Assembly (NCBI GenBank): GCA_965228905.1
Contig: CBDDII010000003.1
Coordinates: 2,294,001-2,358,000 of the forward strand
Origin: CALKXV01 sp965228905
Lineage (GTDB): Bacteria > Pseudomonadota > Alphaproteobacteria > Rhodobacterales > Rhodobacteraceae
Length of the DNA stretch: 64,000 nucleotides
Direction of reading: 5' to 3'
Part shown: positions 16,259 to 25,048 of the stretch, in pieces
How positions within the stretch are numbered: position 1 is the stretch's first letter
How the letters are laid out: every line of letters begins with the position of its first letter
Notes under the pieces: model-generated
What the model saw: only the letters and a program-made list of their open reading frames with translations
What the model was told of the DNA's origin: nothing
Databases searched by the model: none
Position numbers and translations under genes: made by a program

Positions 16259-17068
16259 ATGCGAATTCTTTACCTTGGAGACGTCGTTGGCCGTTCGGGG
16301 CGTCGGGCGGTGAGCGAAGGTCTCGGGCCGCTGAAGGACCGCCTGAAGGTCGATTTCACGGTCATCAACGGCGAAAACGCGACCTCGGGTGCGGGCATCA
16401 CGCCGGATCATGCCGCCGACCTGCTGAAGGCGGGCGCGGATGTCTTGACCCTTGGCGATCATGCCTTTGACCGGCGCGAGCTGATGGGCGGGATCGACCG
16501 CGAACCGCGCATCATCCGGCCCCTGAACTATGCCAAGACCGCCCCGGGCGTCGGTGCGCGAATCTTCGATGCACCGGGCGGCAAAAAGGTACTGGTCGCG
16601 CAGGTGCTGGGCCAGGTCTTCATGAAGCGGCCCTTCGACGATCCCTTTTCGGCCATCGAAACGGTTCTGAAGAAACACCCGCTTTCCGGGCCGATCCACG
16701 CCAGCGTGATCGACATTCATTGCGAGGCGACCTCGGAAAAGATGGCCATGGGGCATTTCTGCGACGGACGGGCCAGCCTTGTGGTCGGCACGCACACCCA
16801 TGTGCCGACGGGCGACGCGATGATCCTGGAAGGCGGCACGGGTTACATGACCGACGCGGGCATGTGCGGCGATTACCATTCGATCATCGGGATGGAACGG
16901 ACCGAGCCGATGCGGCGTTTCATCACCGGCATGAGCGGCGGACGCTTTACCCCGGCAAACGGCGAGGGGACGCTTTCGGGCGTTCTGGTCGAAACCGACG
17001 ATGCCTCCGGGCTGGCCAAAAGCATCGAACCGGTCCGCGATGGTGGCCGCCTTGCACCCACCCCCTGA
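16259..17068 (+). CDS. YmdB-type metallophosphoesterase
   Basis: 269 residues of the YmdB (TIGR00282) branch of calcineurin-like phosphoesterases, dimetal enzymes acting on cyclic nucleotides in Bacillus. Motifs: LYLGDVVGRSGRRAV (first Asp), VINGENATSGAGI (Asn), LTLGDHAFDRRE (His), IDIHCEATSEKMAMGHFCDGRASLVVGTHTHVPTGD (His residues; spread over residues about 155-190) and YMTDAGMCG. All metal-binding positions of the family are present. It follows the cyclo-ligase by 51 bases on the same strand. Physiological substrate in alphaproteobacteria is unknown. Confidence 0.9.
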   Translation: MRILYLGDVVGRSGRRAVSEGLGPLKDRLKVDFTVINGENATSGAGITPDHAADLLKAGADVLTLGDHAFDRRELMGGIDREPRIIRPLNYAKTAPGVGARIFDAPGGKKVLVAQVLGQVFMKRPFDDPFSAIETVLKKHPLSGPIHASVIDIHCEATSEKMAMGHFCDGRASLVVGTHTHVPTGDAMILEGGTGYMTDAGMCGDYHSIIGMERTEPMRRFITGMSGGRFTPANGEGTLSGVLVETDDASGLAKSIEPVRDGGRLAPTP

Positions 17069-17074
17069 CGCCTG

Positions 17075-18001
17075 ATGTCGCGCGAAGTGGCCTTTCTTTT
17101 CGGTGTGCTGGCCTTCATGGGCGCGGGCTGGGGCATGACGCAACCCCTGTCCAAGATCGCCGTCAGCGAAGGCTATCGCATGTTCGGCCTGATCTTCTGG
17201 CAGATGGTGATTTCAGCCGCCGCGCTGGCCATCCTGCAAACCATCCGGAAACGGCCCCTGAGGCTCGATCCCGCCGCCCTTGGCGTCTACCTCTTCATTG
17301 CCCTTGTCGGCACGCTGATCCCGAACTCGGCCAGTTACGAGGCGATCCGCCACCTGCCATCCGGCCTGATCTCGATCTTCCTGGCCCTTGTGCCGATGTT
17401 CGCCTTTCCAATCGCGCTGATCCTCGGCAACGAAGGCTTCCGCCTGTCTCGTTTTCTTGGCCTCTGCCTTGGCATGTTCGGCGTTCTTCTGATCGTCGCG
17501 CCCGAGGCCAGCCTGCCCGACAGGGCGATGGTGGCCTTCGTCCCGCTGGCCCTGATCGCGCCGCTGTTCTACGGCTTCGAGGGCAACGCGGTGGCCAAAT
17601 GGGGCACGGCAGGTCTTGGCGCGGTCGAGGTGCTGTTCGGCGCTTCGATCCTTGGCGCGATCCTGTCTCTGCCATTGGCCATCGGAACGGGGCAGTTCAT
17701 CGACCTTTCCTCATGGGGCGCACCCGACAAGGCCATTGTCGCCAACGCGCTGATCCATGTTGCCGTCTACACCACCTATGTCTGGATGGTGCGCCGGGCC
17801 GGGGCGATCTTTGCGGTTCAGGTCAGCTATCTTGTGACCGGATTCGGTGTGATCTGGGCCATGCTGATCCTGTCGGAACGCTATTCCGGCTGGGTCTGGG
17901 CTGCCCTCTGCGTCATGCTTTTGGGAATGTTCCTTGTCCAGCCGCGCCTGACCCCCAAAGCGCTTGATGAGGCAGAAGAAAACGGCCAGACTCCCGCCTG
18001 A
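17075..18001 (+). CDS. EamA/DMT-family transporter
   Basis: 308 residues with ten hydrophobic segments arranged as two EamA repeats. The first opens with FLFGVLAFMGAGWGMTQPL and the second with IAPLFYGFEGNAVAKWG. Members export amino acids, nucleosides or other metabolites across the inner membrane; the substrate cannot be told. It starts 7 bases after the phosphoesterase stop and its stop overlaps the next ATG (TGATG), so the three genes form a unit. Confidence 0.88.
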   Translation: MSREVAFLFGVLAFMGAGWGMTQPLSKIAVSEGYRMFGLIFWQMVISAAALAILQTIRKRPLRLDPAALGVYLFIALVGTLIPNSASYEAIRHLPSGLISIFLALVPMFAFPIALILGNEGFRLSRFLGLCLGMFGVLLIVAPEASLPDRAMVAFVPLALIAPLFYGFEGNAVAKWGTAGLGAVEVLFGASILGAILSLPLAIGTGQFIDLSSWGAPDKAIVANALIHVAVYTTYVWMVRRAGAIFAVQVSYLVTGFGVIWAMLILSERYSGWVWAALCVMLLGMFLVQPRLTPKALDEAEENGQTPA

Positions 18002-19782
18002 TGGCCGATCTGCTTTCCCTGTCCCCGGACGCCCGCGCGATCCTGTCCCTGCTGGTCGTGATCGGCATGTTCGCGATGTTTCTGCGCGAAACCTACCCGC
18101 CCGAGGTCACGGCCATCGGCACGGCAGCAACAATGTTCGTCCTCGGCCTTCTCCCCTACGATGCGGCCCTCGACGTCCTGGCCAACCCCGCCCCCTGGAC
18201 CATCGCGGCGATGTTCGTCGTCATGGGGGCATTGGTGCGTACCGGATCGCTGGAATGGTTCACCCAGGCCGCCGAGGCAAAGGCCGAAACGCAACCCGCT
18301 CTGGCCGTTGCCCTGTTGATGGGGCTGGTGGTGGTGGCTTCGGCCTTCGTCAACAACACGCCCGTCGTCCTTGTGATGATCCCGGTCTTCGTGACCCTGT
18401 CGAAAAAGCTGAAACGCGCACCTTCGAAAATGCTGATCCCGCTCTCTTATGCAGCGATCCTCGGCGGTACGCTGACCCTGATCGGCACCTCGACCAACCT
18501 TCTGGTCGACGGCGTGGCCCGCACCGCGGGGTTGGAGCCTTTCTCCATCTTCGAGGTCACGCCCCTGGCCATCATTCTTGTCGCCTGGGGCGCGATCTAC
18601 CTGCGCTATGTCGCACCGAAACTGCTGCCAGAGCGCCCCAGCCTTGCCAACCTCGTCTCGGACACATCGAAGAAAAAGTTCTTTACCGAGGTCGCCTTGC
18701 CCGAAGACAGCGCCCTGATCGGCCAGGAGGTCATGGCGGTCGACGTCTTCCGCCACAACGGGGTGCGCGTGGTGGACGTTCTGCGCGGTGATCTATCGCT
18801 GCGCCGGAACATGAAGGATGTCGTTCTTGAAGCCGGCGACAGGGTGGTTCTGCGCAGCCAGATCGGCGAACTTCTTGGGCTTCAGGAAAACAAGGACGTC
18901 CGGCTTGTGGACAAGCTGTCCTCGGTCGAAACCAAGACGGTCGAGGTGCTGATTACCCCCGGTGCAACCCTTGTGGGCCGCTCGCTTGGCGAGTTGCGCC
19001 TGCGTCGCCGTTACGGCGTCTATCCTTTGGCGGTCCACCGTAACAACGAAAACATCGGCCGTCAGCTGGACGACGTTGTGATCCGCGTCGGTGACACGCT
19101 TTTGCTGGAAGGCGAACCCGAAGCCATCGCGCGTCTGGCCCAGGATGCGGGCCTTGTGAACATCGCGCAGCCCTCTGACAGGGCCTTCCGCCGCTCGCAG
19201 GCACCGATTGCCCTGATCGCGTTGGCCGCCATCGTCGTGCTGGCCGCCCTTGGCGTTGCCCCGATCCTCGCCCTTGCCATGGTCGCGGTCGCGGGCGTCT
19301 TCCTGACCCGCTGCATCGACGCGGACGAGGCCTTTGCCGCCATCGACGTCCGTCTGCTGGCGCTGATCTTTTCCATGCTCGGCGTCGGGGCGGCATTGGA
19401 ACATACGGGCGCCATCGCGCTGGTCGTCGAATGGATCGGCCCGTTCCTGTCCACGCTGCCGCCCTGGGCCATCGTCTGGGCGGTCTATCTTTTGACTTCG
19501 GTTTTGACCGAAATGGTATCGAACAACGCCGTCGCCGTCGTGGTCACGCCGCTTGCCATCGGCCTTGCCACCGCCCTTGGCATCGATCCGCGCCCCCTTG
19601 TCGTGGCGGTGATGATCGCCGCCTCGGCGGCCTTTTCCACGCCAATCGGCTATCAGACCAACATGCTGGTCTATGGCCCCGGCGGCTATCGCTTCACCGA
19701 CTTTCTGAAAGTCGGCGTGCCTTTGAACCTTTCGGTCGGGATGCTGGCATCCATGCTCATCCCCTTCTTCTGGCCGCTCTGA
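18001..19782 (+). CDS. SLC13-family (DASS/CitMHS-like) permease with two RCK_C domains
   Basis: 593 residues. N-terminal membrane half (about 1-210) with the SNT-like motif TLIGTSTNLLVDGVA; then two TrkA-C/RCK_C regulatory domains in the cytoplasmic loop (about 215-300 and 305-390; LPEDSALIGQEVM and ITPGATLVGRSLGELRLRRRYGV), then a second membrane half with SNNAVAVVVTPLA and ending STPIGYQTNMLVYGPGGY. This is the YbhI/SLC13 permease layout (Na+-coupled anion uptake: sulfate or dicarboxylates). Start ATG overlaps the upstream stop. Confidence 0.9.
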   Translation: MADLLSLSPDARAILSLLVVIGMFAMFLRETYPPEVTAIGTAATMFVLGLLPYDAALDVLANPAPWTIAAMFVVMGALVRTGSLEWFTQAAEAKAETQPALAVALLMGLVVVASAFVNNTPVVLVMIPVFVTLSKKLKRAPSKMLIPLSYAAILGGTLTLIGTSTNLLVDGVARTAGLEPFSIFEVTPLAIILVAWGAIYLRYVAPKLLPERPSLANLVSDTSKKKFFTEVALPEDSALIGQEVMAVDVFRHNGVRVVDVLRGDLSLRRNMKDVVLEAGDRVVLRSQIGELLGLQENKDVRLVDKLSSVETKTVEVLITPGATLVGRSLGELRLRRRYGVYPLAVHRNNENIGRQLDDVVIRVGDTLLLEGEPEAIARLAQDAGLVNIAQPSDRAFRRSQAPIALIALAAIVVLAALGVAPILALAMVAVAGVFLTRCIDADEAFAAIDVRLLALIFSMLGVGAALEHTGAIALVVEWIGPFLSTLPPWAIVWAVYLLTSVLTEMVSNNAVAVVVTPLAIGLATALGIDPRPLVVAVMIAASAAFSTPIGYQTNMLVYGPGGYRFTDFLKVGVPLNLSVGMLASMLIPFFWPL

Positions 19783-19807
19783 CACACCTCCACCAAGGAA
19801 GCCCCCC

Positions 19808-20839
19808 ATGAACATCGACCTTCTGAAGAACCTCTGCGAAACCCCCGGCGTTCCGGGCCACGAAGACCGCGTCCGCGCCCTGATCGAGAAAGAGGCCAAG
19901 GGCCTCTTCGACGAGGTGACGACCGACGCCATGGGCTCGCTTCATTGCGTGAAAAAGGGCAAGGGGAAAAACCCGCAAAAGATCATGCTTTTGTGCCATA
20001 TGGACGAGATCGGCTTTCTGGTCAGCCATGTGACCGACAAGGGCTTCATCTACCTGCAAACGGTCGGCGGGTTCGATCCCCGGAACCTCTTTTCGCGTCG
20101 CGTGCTGGTCTGCACCGACAAGGGCGATCTGAAGGCGGTGATGAACCCCGGCGGTCGGCCCGTTCACATCGCCTCGCCCGAGGACAGGAAGAAAATCCCC
20201 CAACCGCACGAGTTCTTCGTCGATACCGGCCTTGGCGAAAAGGCGAAAGAGGTGGTGAACGTCGGCGACATGGTGGTGATGGACGAACCCTTCCTTGAGA
20301 TGGGCGACAAGGTGGTCTCCAAGGCGCTGGACAACCGCATCGCCTGCTGGCTGGGCCTCGAAGCCGCGCGGGGGCTTGGCAAGACCAGGACGAAATCCGA
20401 AATCCACGTGGTCTTTACCACGCAGGAAGAGGTGGGTCTGCGCGGGGCGCGCACTGCCGCCTTCCGCGTGTCGCCCGACATTGGCATCGGGATCGACACG
20501 ACGCTGGCCTGCGACACGCCCGGCGTGCCTGAACAGGACCGCACCACCGAACAGGGCAAGGGCTTTGGCCTGCACCTGCGCGACAGTTCCTTCATCGCCG
20601 ACAAGGCGCTGGCCGCCGAATTTGCCGCCCTGGCCGAAAAGAAGAAAATCCCCTTCCAGCGCACCATGCTCAGGGCCGGCGGCCAGGACGGTGCCGCCGC
20701 ACAGCAGGCCGCCGCCGGAGCCCGCGCCGTGGGCATCGTGGTCGGCACCCGCTATATCCACACCGTGACCGAGATGATCGAGAAATCCGACCTGTCCGCC
20801 GCCCGCGACATCCTCGTGGCCTATCTGAAGGCGAACTAG
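19808..20839 (+). CDS. M42-family metallo-aminopeptidase
   Basis: 343 residues. Co-catalytic dizinc ligands fit the M42 family: CHMDEIGFLV (His64), SKALDNRIACW (bridging Asp), FTTQEEVGLRGARTA (catalytic and metal Glu), GIGIDTT (Asp) and GTRYIHTVTEM (last His). Members are large cytoplasmic aminopeptidases or endoglucanase-like deacylases forming tetrahedral 12-mers (TET, FrvX). AAGGAAG lies 8 bases before the ATG, 25 bases after the transporter stop. Confidence 0.92.
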   Translation: MNIDLLKNLCETPGVPGHEDRVRALIEKEAKGLFDEVTTDAMGSLHCVKKGKGKNPQKIMLLCHMDEIGFLVSHVTDKGFIYLQTVGGFDPRNLFSRRVLVCTDKGDLKAVMNPGGRPVHIASPEDRKKIPQPHEFFVDTGLGEKAKEVVNVGDMVVMDEPFLEMGDKVVSKALDNRIACWLGLEAARGLGKTRTKSEIHVVFTTQEEVGLRGARTAAFRVSPDIGIGIDTTLACDTPGVPEQDRTTEQGKGFGLHLRDSSFIADKALAAEFAALAEKKKIPFQRTMLRAGGQDGAAAQQAAAGARAVGIVVGTRYIHTVTEMIEKSDLSAARDILVAYLKAN

Positions 20840-20865
20840 GCGGTTTCAGGCATCGGGGAGGGGCC

Positions 20866-21846
20866 ATGATCGCACTGGATAACCTGCAAAGTCTGGGGCA
20901 GGGGCTGGCCCGTCCCGAATGCGTGCTTTGCACTTCGGACGGGGTGCTGCACGTGGCCGATTGGCGCGGAGGGGTGACGCTGATCGCGCCGGACGGCAGA
21001 CAGGTTTCTGTGCTTGCCAAGGGCTATTTCACGCCAAAGCCGAACGGCATCGCCATCCTGCCCGAAGGTGGCTGGCTCTTGACCCATCTCGGCGACGACG
21101 ACGGTGGTGTGTACCGGCTCGCCCCCGATGGCACCCTGTCGCCGGAACTGCTGGAGGTCGACGGCGCGCCGCTCCCGCCGACGAACTACGTCCATATCGA
21201 CGGACAGAACCGGCTCTGGATCACCGTCAGCACCCGCAAACAACCGCGCAGCCTTGGCTACCGCCCCGATTGCGACGACGGGTTCATCGTTCTGGTGGAT
21301 GACGCGGGCGCAAGGATTGTCGCCGATGGCCTTGGTTACACCAACGAATGCCTGATCCATCCCGAAACCGGCCAGCTTTTCGTCAACGAAACCTTCGCGC
21401 GGCGGCTGACGCGTTTTGACGTGGACGCCGCAGGCAACCTTTCCAACAAGACCACCATCGCCAGTTTCGGCCCCGGCACCTTTCCCGATGGCCTGACCTT
21501 CGACGCAAAGGGCGGCGTCTGGATCACCTCGATCGTCAGCAACCGCGTGATCCGCGTCGCCCCTGATGGTACGCAAGATATCTGGCTGGAAGACGCCCCA
21601 GCAGACGTACTGGAAGAGGTCGAAACCGCCTTTCAGGCAGGGGAACTCGGTCGTCCGCATCTCGACAACAGTTTCGGCCAACGCCTCAAGAACATCTCAA
21701 GCGCGGCCTTCGGCGGCCCGGAGATGAAAACCGTTTTTCTCGGCTGTCTGTTGGGCGATGAGATCGAGACCTTCCAAAGCCCCATCGCCGGGCTGAAACC
21801 CTTTCACTGGGACTGGACCGCCACAGCGAACGCGGTGCTGAAATGA
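20866..21846 (+). CDS. SMP-30/gluconolactonase-like beta-propeller
   Basis: 326 residues with repeated beta-blade motifs (GVTLIAPDGRQVSVLAKGY, VYRLAPDGTLSPELLEV, LTRFDVDAAGNLSNKT, GVWITSIVSNRVIRVAPDG), typical of the six-bladed SMP-30/gluconolaconase fold that hydrolyses sugar lactones with a single Ca2+ or Zn2+. GGGGAGGG precedes the ATG. The stop overlaps the ATG of the oxidoreductase downstream. The pair fits a small sugar-acid pathway: dehydrogenase makes the lactone, this protein opens it. That is inference. Confidence 0.82.
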   Translation: MIALDNLQSLGQGLARPECVLCTSDGVLHVADWRGGVTLIAPDGRQVSVLAKGYFTPKPNGIAILPEGGWLLTHLGDDDGGVYRLAPDGTLSPELLEVDGAPLPPTNYVHIDGQNRLWITVSTRKQPRSLGYRPDCDDGFIVLVDDAGARIVADGLGYTNECLIHPETGQLFVNETFARRLTRFDVDAAGNLSNKTTIASFGPGTFPDGLTFDAKGGVWITSIVSNRVIRVAPDGTQDIWLEDAPADVLEEVETAFQAGELGRPHLDNSFGQRLKNISSAAFGGPEMKTVFLGCLLGDEIETFQSPIAGLKPFHWDWTATANAVLK

Positions 21847-22853
21847 CCCTGACCGTCGGCTGCATCGGCGCGGGCTATTTCAGCCAGTTCCACTACGACG
21901 CATGGCAGCGGATCAAGGGCGCGGTCCCCGTCGCCTCGGCGGATCGCGACTTTGAGAAGGCCCGCGCAACCGGGCTTGACGCCTTTGACGACCCGCAAGC
22001 GATGCTGACAACCCACGCCCCCGACATCGTCGACATCATCACACCCCCGCCGACGCACCTTCCGTTCATCAAACTGGCCCTTGCCGCCAAACCCCGCGCC
22101 GTGATCTGCCAGAAACCCTTTTGCCAGTCGCCGGACGAGGCGGAAGAGGCGGTGAAATTAGCCGAGGCGGCAGGCATCCCCCTGATCGTCCACGAAAACT
22201 TCCGCTTTCAACCCTGGTATCGCACCATCAGGTCCGAGATCGAACAGGGGCGCATCGGCGACCCCCTGCAACTGACCTTCCGCCTGCGCCCCGGCGACGG
22301 GCAGGGCGCGGATGCCTACCTCGACCGCCAGCCTTATTTCCAGACCATGCCGCGCTTTCTGGTCCACGAAACCGCCGTCCACTGGATCGACACCTTCCGG
22401 TTCCTGATGGGCGATCCCGAAGCCGTATTCGCGGATCTGCGGCAGATGAACCCCGTCATCGCGGGTGAGGATGCGGGCACGATCCTGTTTTCCTATCCCG
22501 GCGGCCTGCGTGCCATGTTCGACGGCAACCGCCTTCTGGATCACGCCGCCGAAAACACCCGCTGCACGATGGGCGAAGCCCTGATCGAAGGCACAAAGGG
22601 TACGTTGAACCTCAAGGGCGACGGCTCGGTCCATTTCCGCGCTTTCGGGGCGTTGCAGACAAAAGAAATCCTGCCCGCGACAACGGCAAAGGGATTTGGC
22701 GGCGATTGCGTCTATCACCTGCAAGACCACGTGGTGCGGGCGCTGGAAACGGGCGGCGCGTTTGAAAACACCGCCCGCGACTACCTGAAGGTGATCGCGC
22801 AAGAGGCGGCGATCTATGCCTCTGCCGAAGCGGGGGCCTGGGTCCGGCTCTGA
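21843..22853 (+). CDS. Gfo/Idh/MocA-family NAD(P)-dependent sugar oxidoreductase
   Basis: 336 residues. The Rossmann start is VGCIGAGYFSQFHYDAW (residues 4-20); the family's Glu-Lys-Pro is here QKPFCQSPDEAEEAV (residue about 89), and the catalytic-domain pattern FLVHETAVHWIDTFRFLMG supplies the conserved His region. Members oxidise or reduce sugars, inositols or amino sugars with NAD(P). It overlaps the SMP-30 gene by 4 bases, so both are made together. Substrate unknown. Confidence 0.88.
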   Translation: MTLTVGCIGAGYFSQFHYDAWQRIKGAVPVASADRDFEKARATGLDAFDDPQAMLTTHAPDIVDIITPPPTHLPFIKLALAAKPRAVICQKPFCQSPDEAEEAVKLAEAAGIPLIVHENFRFQPWYRTIRSEIEQGRIGDPLQLTFRLRPGDGQGADAYLDRQPYFQTMPRFLVHETAVHWIDTFRFLMGDPEAVFADLRQMNPVIAGEDAGTILFSYPGGLRAMFDGNRLLDHAAENTRCTMGEALIEGTKGTLNLKGDGSVHFRAFGALQTKEILPATTAKGFGGDCVYHLQDHVVRALETGGAFENTARDYLKVIAQEAAIYASAEAGAWVRL

Positions 22854-22866
22854 TCCCGGCCTGCGC

Positions 22867-23340
22867 TCAGACGGTGTCCAGCCGATACTTCAGAAACGTC
22901 TCGCCCGCATGTTCGGTCTCTTCGACGAAAACCGCGCCCATGCGCGTCAAGGCCCCGAGGTTTTTGCGCGACGGCGGCAAAAGGAAGGTGATGTAGGGGA
23001 TCCGGTCGTCAGCCTTCGCAAAAGCGATGGCTTTTCGGGTGATCGCCATGCCCAACCCAAAACACTCGGGCCGCAGAACCAGCCCGAAATCCCATTCATC
23101 GCCTTCCTTCTGGAACCCGCCCCAACCGACGTAATCGCCCCGGTGCAGGATCGCCCAATGGCCCAGCCCGTCACGGGTCCAACAGGCCTCCTTGGCGGCT
23201 ATGAAACTGGCAAGCGCCTCCGCGTCCCATTCAAATGTAAGAAGCGGCATGTGTTCCGCCACGCGCGGATCCGACATATGGGCGATGATCCGATCCGGTG
23301 CGATCTCGGTCAGCCGGGTGAAGGTGATGTTGTCAGTCAT
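22867..23340 (-). CDS. RimJ/RimL-type GNAT acetyltransferase
   Basis: 157 residues. Sequence begins MTDNITFTRLTEIAPDRIIAH and carries the GNAT acetyl-CoA region as ECFGLGMAITRKAIAFAK, a degenerate Q/R-x-x-G-x-G/A loop. The pattern (WDFGLVLRPECFG) fits the Acetyltransf_3 branch acting on protein N-termini or small amines. ATG 23340 is used; a GTG 4 codons upstream is possible. It starts 24 bases after the miaA stop, on the same strand, so the two are probably co-transcribed. Substrate unknown. Confidence 0.8.
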   Translation of the reverse strand: MTDNITFTRLTEIAPDRIIAHMSDPRVAEHMPLLTFEWDAEALASFIAAKEACWTRDGLGHWAILHRGDYVGWGGFQKEGDEWDFGLVLRPECFGLGMAITRKAIAFAKADDRIPYITFLLPPSRKNLGALTRMGAVFVEETEHAGETFLKYRLDTV

Positions 23341-23364
23341 GGTATTTGACACTCGTAAGCCTGT

Positions 23365-24276
23365 TCAGGCCACAGTCAACGCACGCCAGCCCTTCATCCG
23401 CGCACGAAACCAACTGCGCTGGCGCTTGGCGTATTGCCGTGTCGCAATGACCGAGGCTTCGCGCGCATCCTCAAGCGCCATCTCGCCCCGTACATGGGCG
23501 ATCAGTTCCGCCGCCCCGATGGCCTTGGACGAGGGCAGGGCGGGGTGCCAGCCCGGCGCATTGGTGCGGGCTTCTTCAAGCGCACCACCCTCCAGCATCA
23601 GGTCGAACCGGCGTTCGATGCGCGGGGTCAGCCAGTCTTTCGGCGCGTCGATCAAAAGCGCCTGCGCGTCCACCAGCGGCAACAGGGGCGGGCCGGTGTC
23701 ATCCTGCCACTCGGCCAAGCCACGTCCCGTTGCGGTCAGCACCTCCCAGGCCCGCTGAACCCGCATCGGGTTGTTCCGGTCGATCCGCGCCGCCGTCCCT
23801 TCGTCCAACTCTGCCAGCATCGCGGCAACCTCGCCCCCCTCTATCCGCGCCATGGCGGTTTCACGGACCTCTGCCGGGGTATCCGGGATATCGGCCAGCC
23901 CCTCGGTCAGCGCGGTGAAATAAAGCCCCGTGCCGCCCACGATTACAGGGGCTGCGCCGTTCAGGAAGGGTGCGACCTCGCGCAACCACTGACCGACCGA
24001 ATAGGCCCGATCCCCCGGCACATGACCGTAAAGCGCATGACGCGCCAAAGCCTCGTCCGCCACCGAAGGCCGCGCCGTCAGAACCTGCCAGTCGGCATAA
24101 ACCTGCAAGGCATCGGCATTGACCACCGGCCCGCCGGTCCGTGCCGCAATTTCCAGCGCCAGCGCGGACTTGCCGCTTGCCGTCGGCCCCGCGATCAGCA
24201 CCGGGCGCGCGCCATCAAGGCCCGCCGCAACAGAACTGAGAGATCCCTCGTTGAACATCCCCGCGTTTTCCGACAT
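23365..24276 (-). CDS. miaA: tRNA dimethylallyltransferase
   Basis: 303 residues, family length. The P-loop LIAGPTASGKSALA (about 28-41), the DALQVY motif (substrate tRNA/DMAPP), VIVGGTGLYFTALTEGL, and RNNPMRVQRAWEVL are all in place; the C-terminal ATRQYAKRQRSWFR is the conserved end motif. The enzyme adds dimethylallyl to A37 of tRNAs reading UNN codons. Divergent from pyrH with only 45 bases between starts. Confidence 0.96.
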   Translation of the reverse strand: MSENAGMFNEGSLSSVAAGLDGARPVLIAGPTASGKSALALEIAARTGGPVVNADALQVYADWQVLTARPSVADEALARHALYGHVPGDRAYSVGQWLREVAPFLNGAAPVIVGGTGLYFTALTEGLADIPDTPAEVRETAMARIEGGEVAAMLAELDEGTAARIDRNNPMRVQRAWEVLTATGRGLAEWQDDTGPPLLPLVDAQALLIDAPKDWLTPRIERRFDLMLEGGALEEARTNAPGWHPALPSSKAIGAAELIAHVRGEMALEDAREASVIATRQYAKRQRSWFRARMKGWRALTVA

Positions 24277-24321
24277 TTTCGCGCCGGGCGCAAAGCCCGA
24301 TCAAAGCCAAGGACCGCCGCC

Positions 24322-25047
24322 ATGACACCTTCCGCCGAAGTCACCTATTCCCGCGTGCTTTTGAAGATTTCCGGCGAGGCGCTGATGGGCGACCAGGGCT
24401 TCGGGCTGCACCCGCCCACGGTGGAACGGATCGCGCGAGAGGTACAATCGGTCCACGACCTGGGCGTCGAGGTCTGCATGGTGATCGGCGGCGGCAATAT
24501 CTTTCGGGGGCTGCAAGGCTCGGCCCAGGGGATGGAACGGACGACGGCCGACTACATGGGGATGCTTGCCACCGTGATGAACGCGCTTGCCATGCAATCC
24601 GCACTCGAAGGCCTTGGCATCCATACCCGCGTCATCTCGGCCATCACGATGAACGAGGTCGCCGAACCCTATATTCGCCGCCGCGCCGTCCGCCACCTTG
24701 AGAAAAAGCGCGTCTGCATCTTCGCCGCCGGCACCGGCAACCCCTATTTCACCACCGATACCGCCGCGACGCTGCGCGCCAGTGAAATGTCCTGTCAGGC
24801 GATCTTCAAGGGCACAAAGGTCGACGGCGTCTACGACATGGACCCGGTGACCAACCCCGAGGCCAAGCGGTACGACAAGGTCAGCTATGACGATGTGCTG
24901 GCCAAGCACCTGAAGGTCATGGACGCCAGCGCCATCGCCCTTGCCCGCGACAACAAACTGCCGATCATCGTCTTTTCGCTGGACGAACCGGGCGGGTTCA
25001 AGGGCATCCTCGCCGGGCAGGGCACCTATACGATCGTGCAGGACTGA
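24322..25047 (+). CDS. pyrH: Uridylate kinase
   Basis: 241 residues. Amino-acid-kinase fold: VLLKISGEALMGDQGF, VIGGGNIFRGLQ, MGMLATVMNALAM, ATGNPYFTTDTAA (as GTGNPYFTTDTAA) and DGVYDMDP. It phosphorylates UMP to UDP and is a hexamer regulated by GTP/UTP. ATG 24322 has AAGGA upstream and gives the normal N-terminus; the frame is open for nearly 300 more codons upstream, antisense to miaA, which is shadow. It heads the long core block that continues with frr and uppS. Confidence 0.97.
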   Translation: MTPSAEVTYSRVLLKISGEALMGDQGFGLHPPTVERIAREVQSVHDLGVEVCMVIGGGNIFRGLQGSAQGMERTTADYMGMLATVMNALAMQSALEGLGIHTRVISAITMNEVAEPYIRRRAVRHLEKKRVCIFAAGTGNPYFTTDTAATLRASEMSCQAIFKGTKVDGVYDMDPVTNPEAKRYDKVSYDDVLAKHLKVMDASAIALARDNKLPIIVFSLDEPGGFKGILAGQGTYTIVQD

Positions 25048-25048
25048 C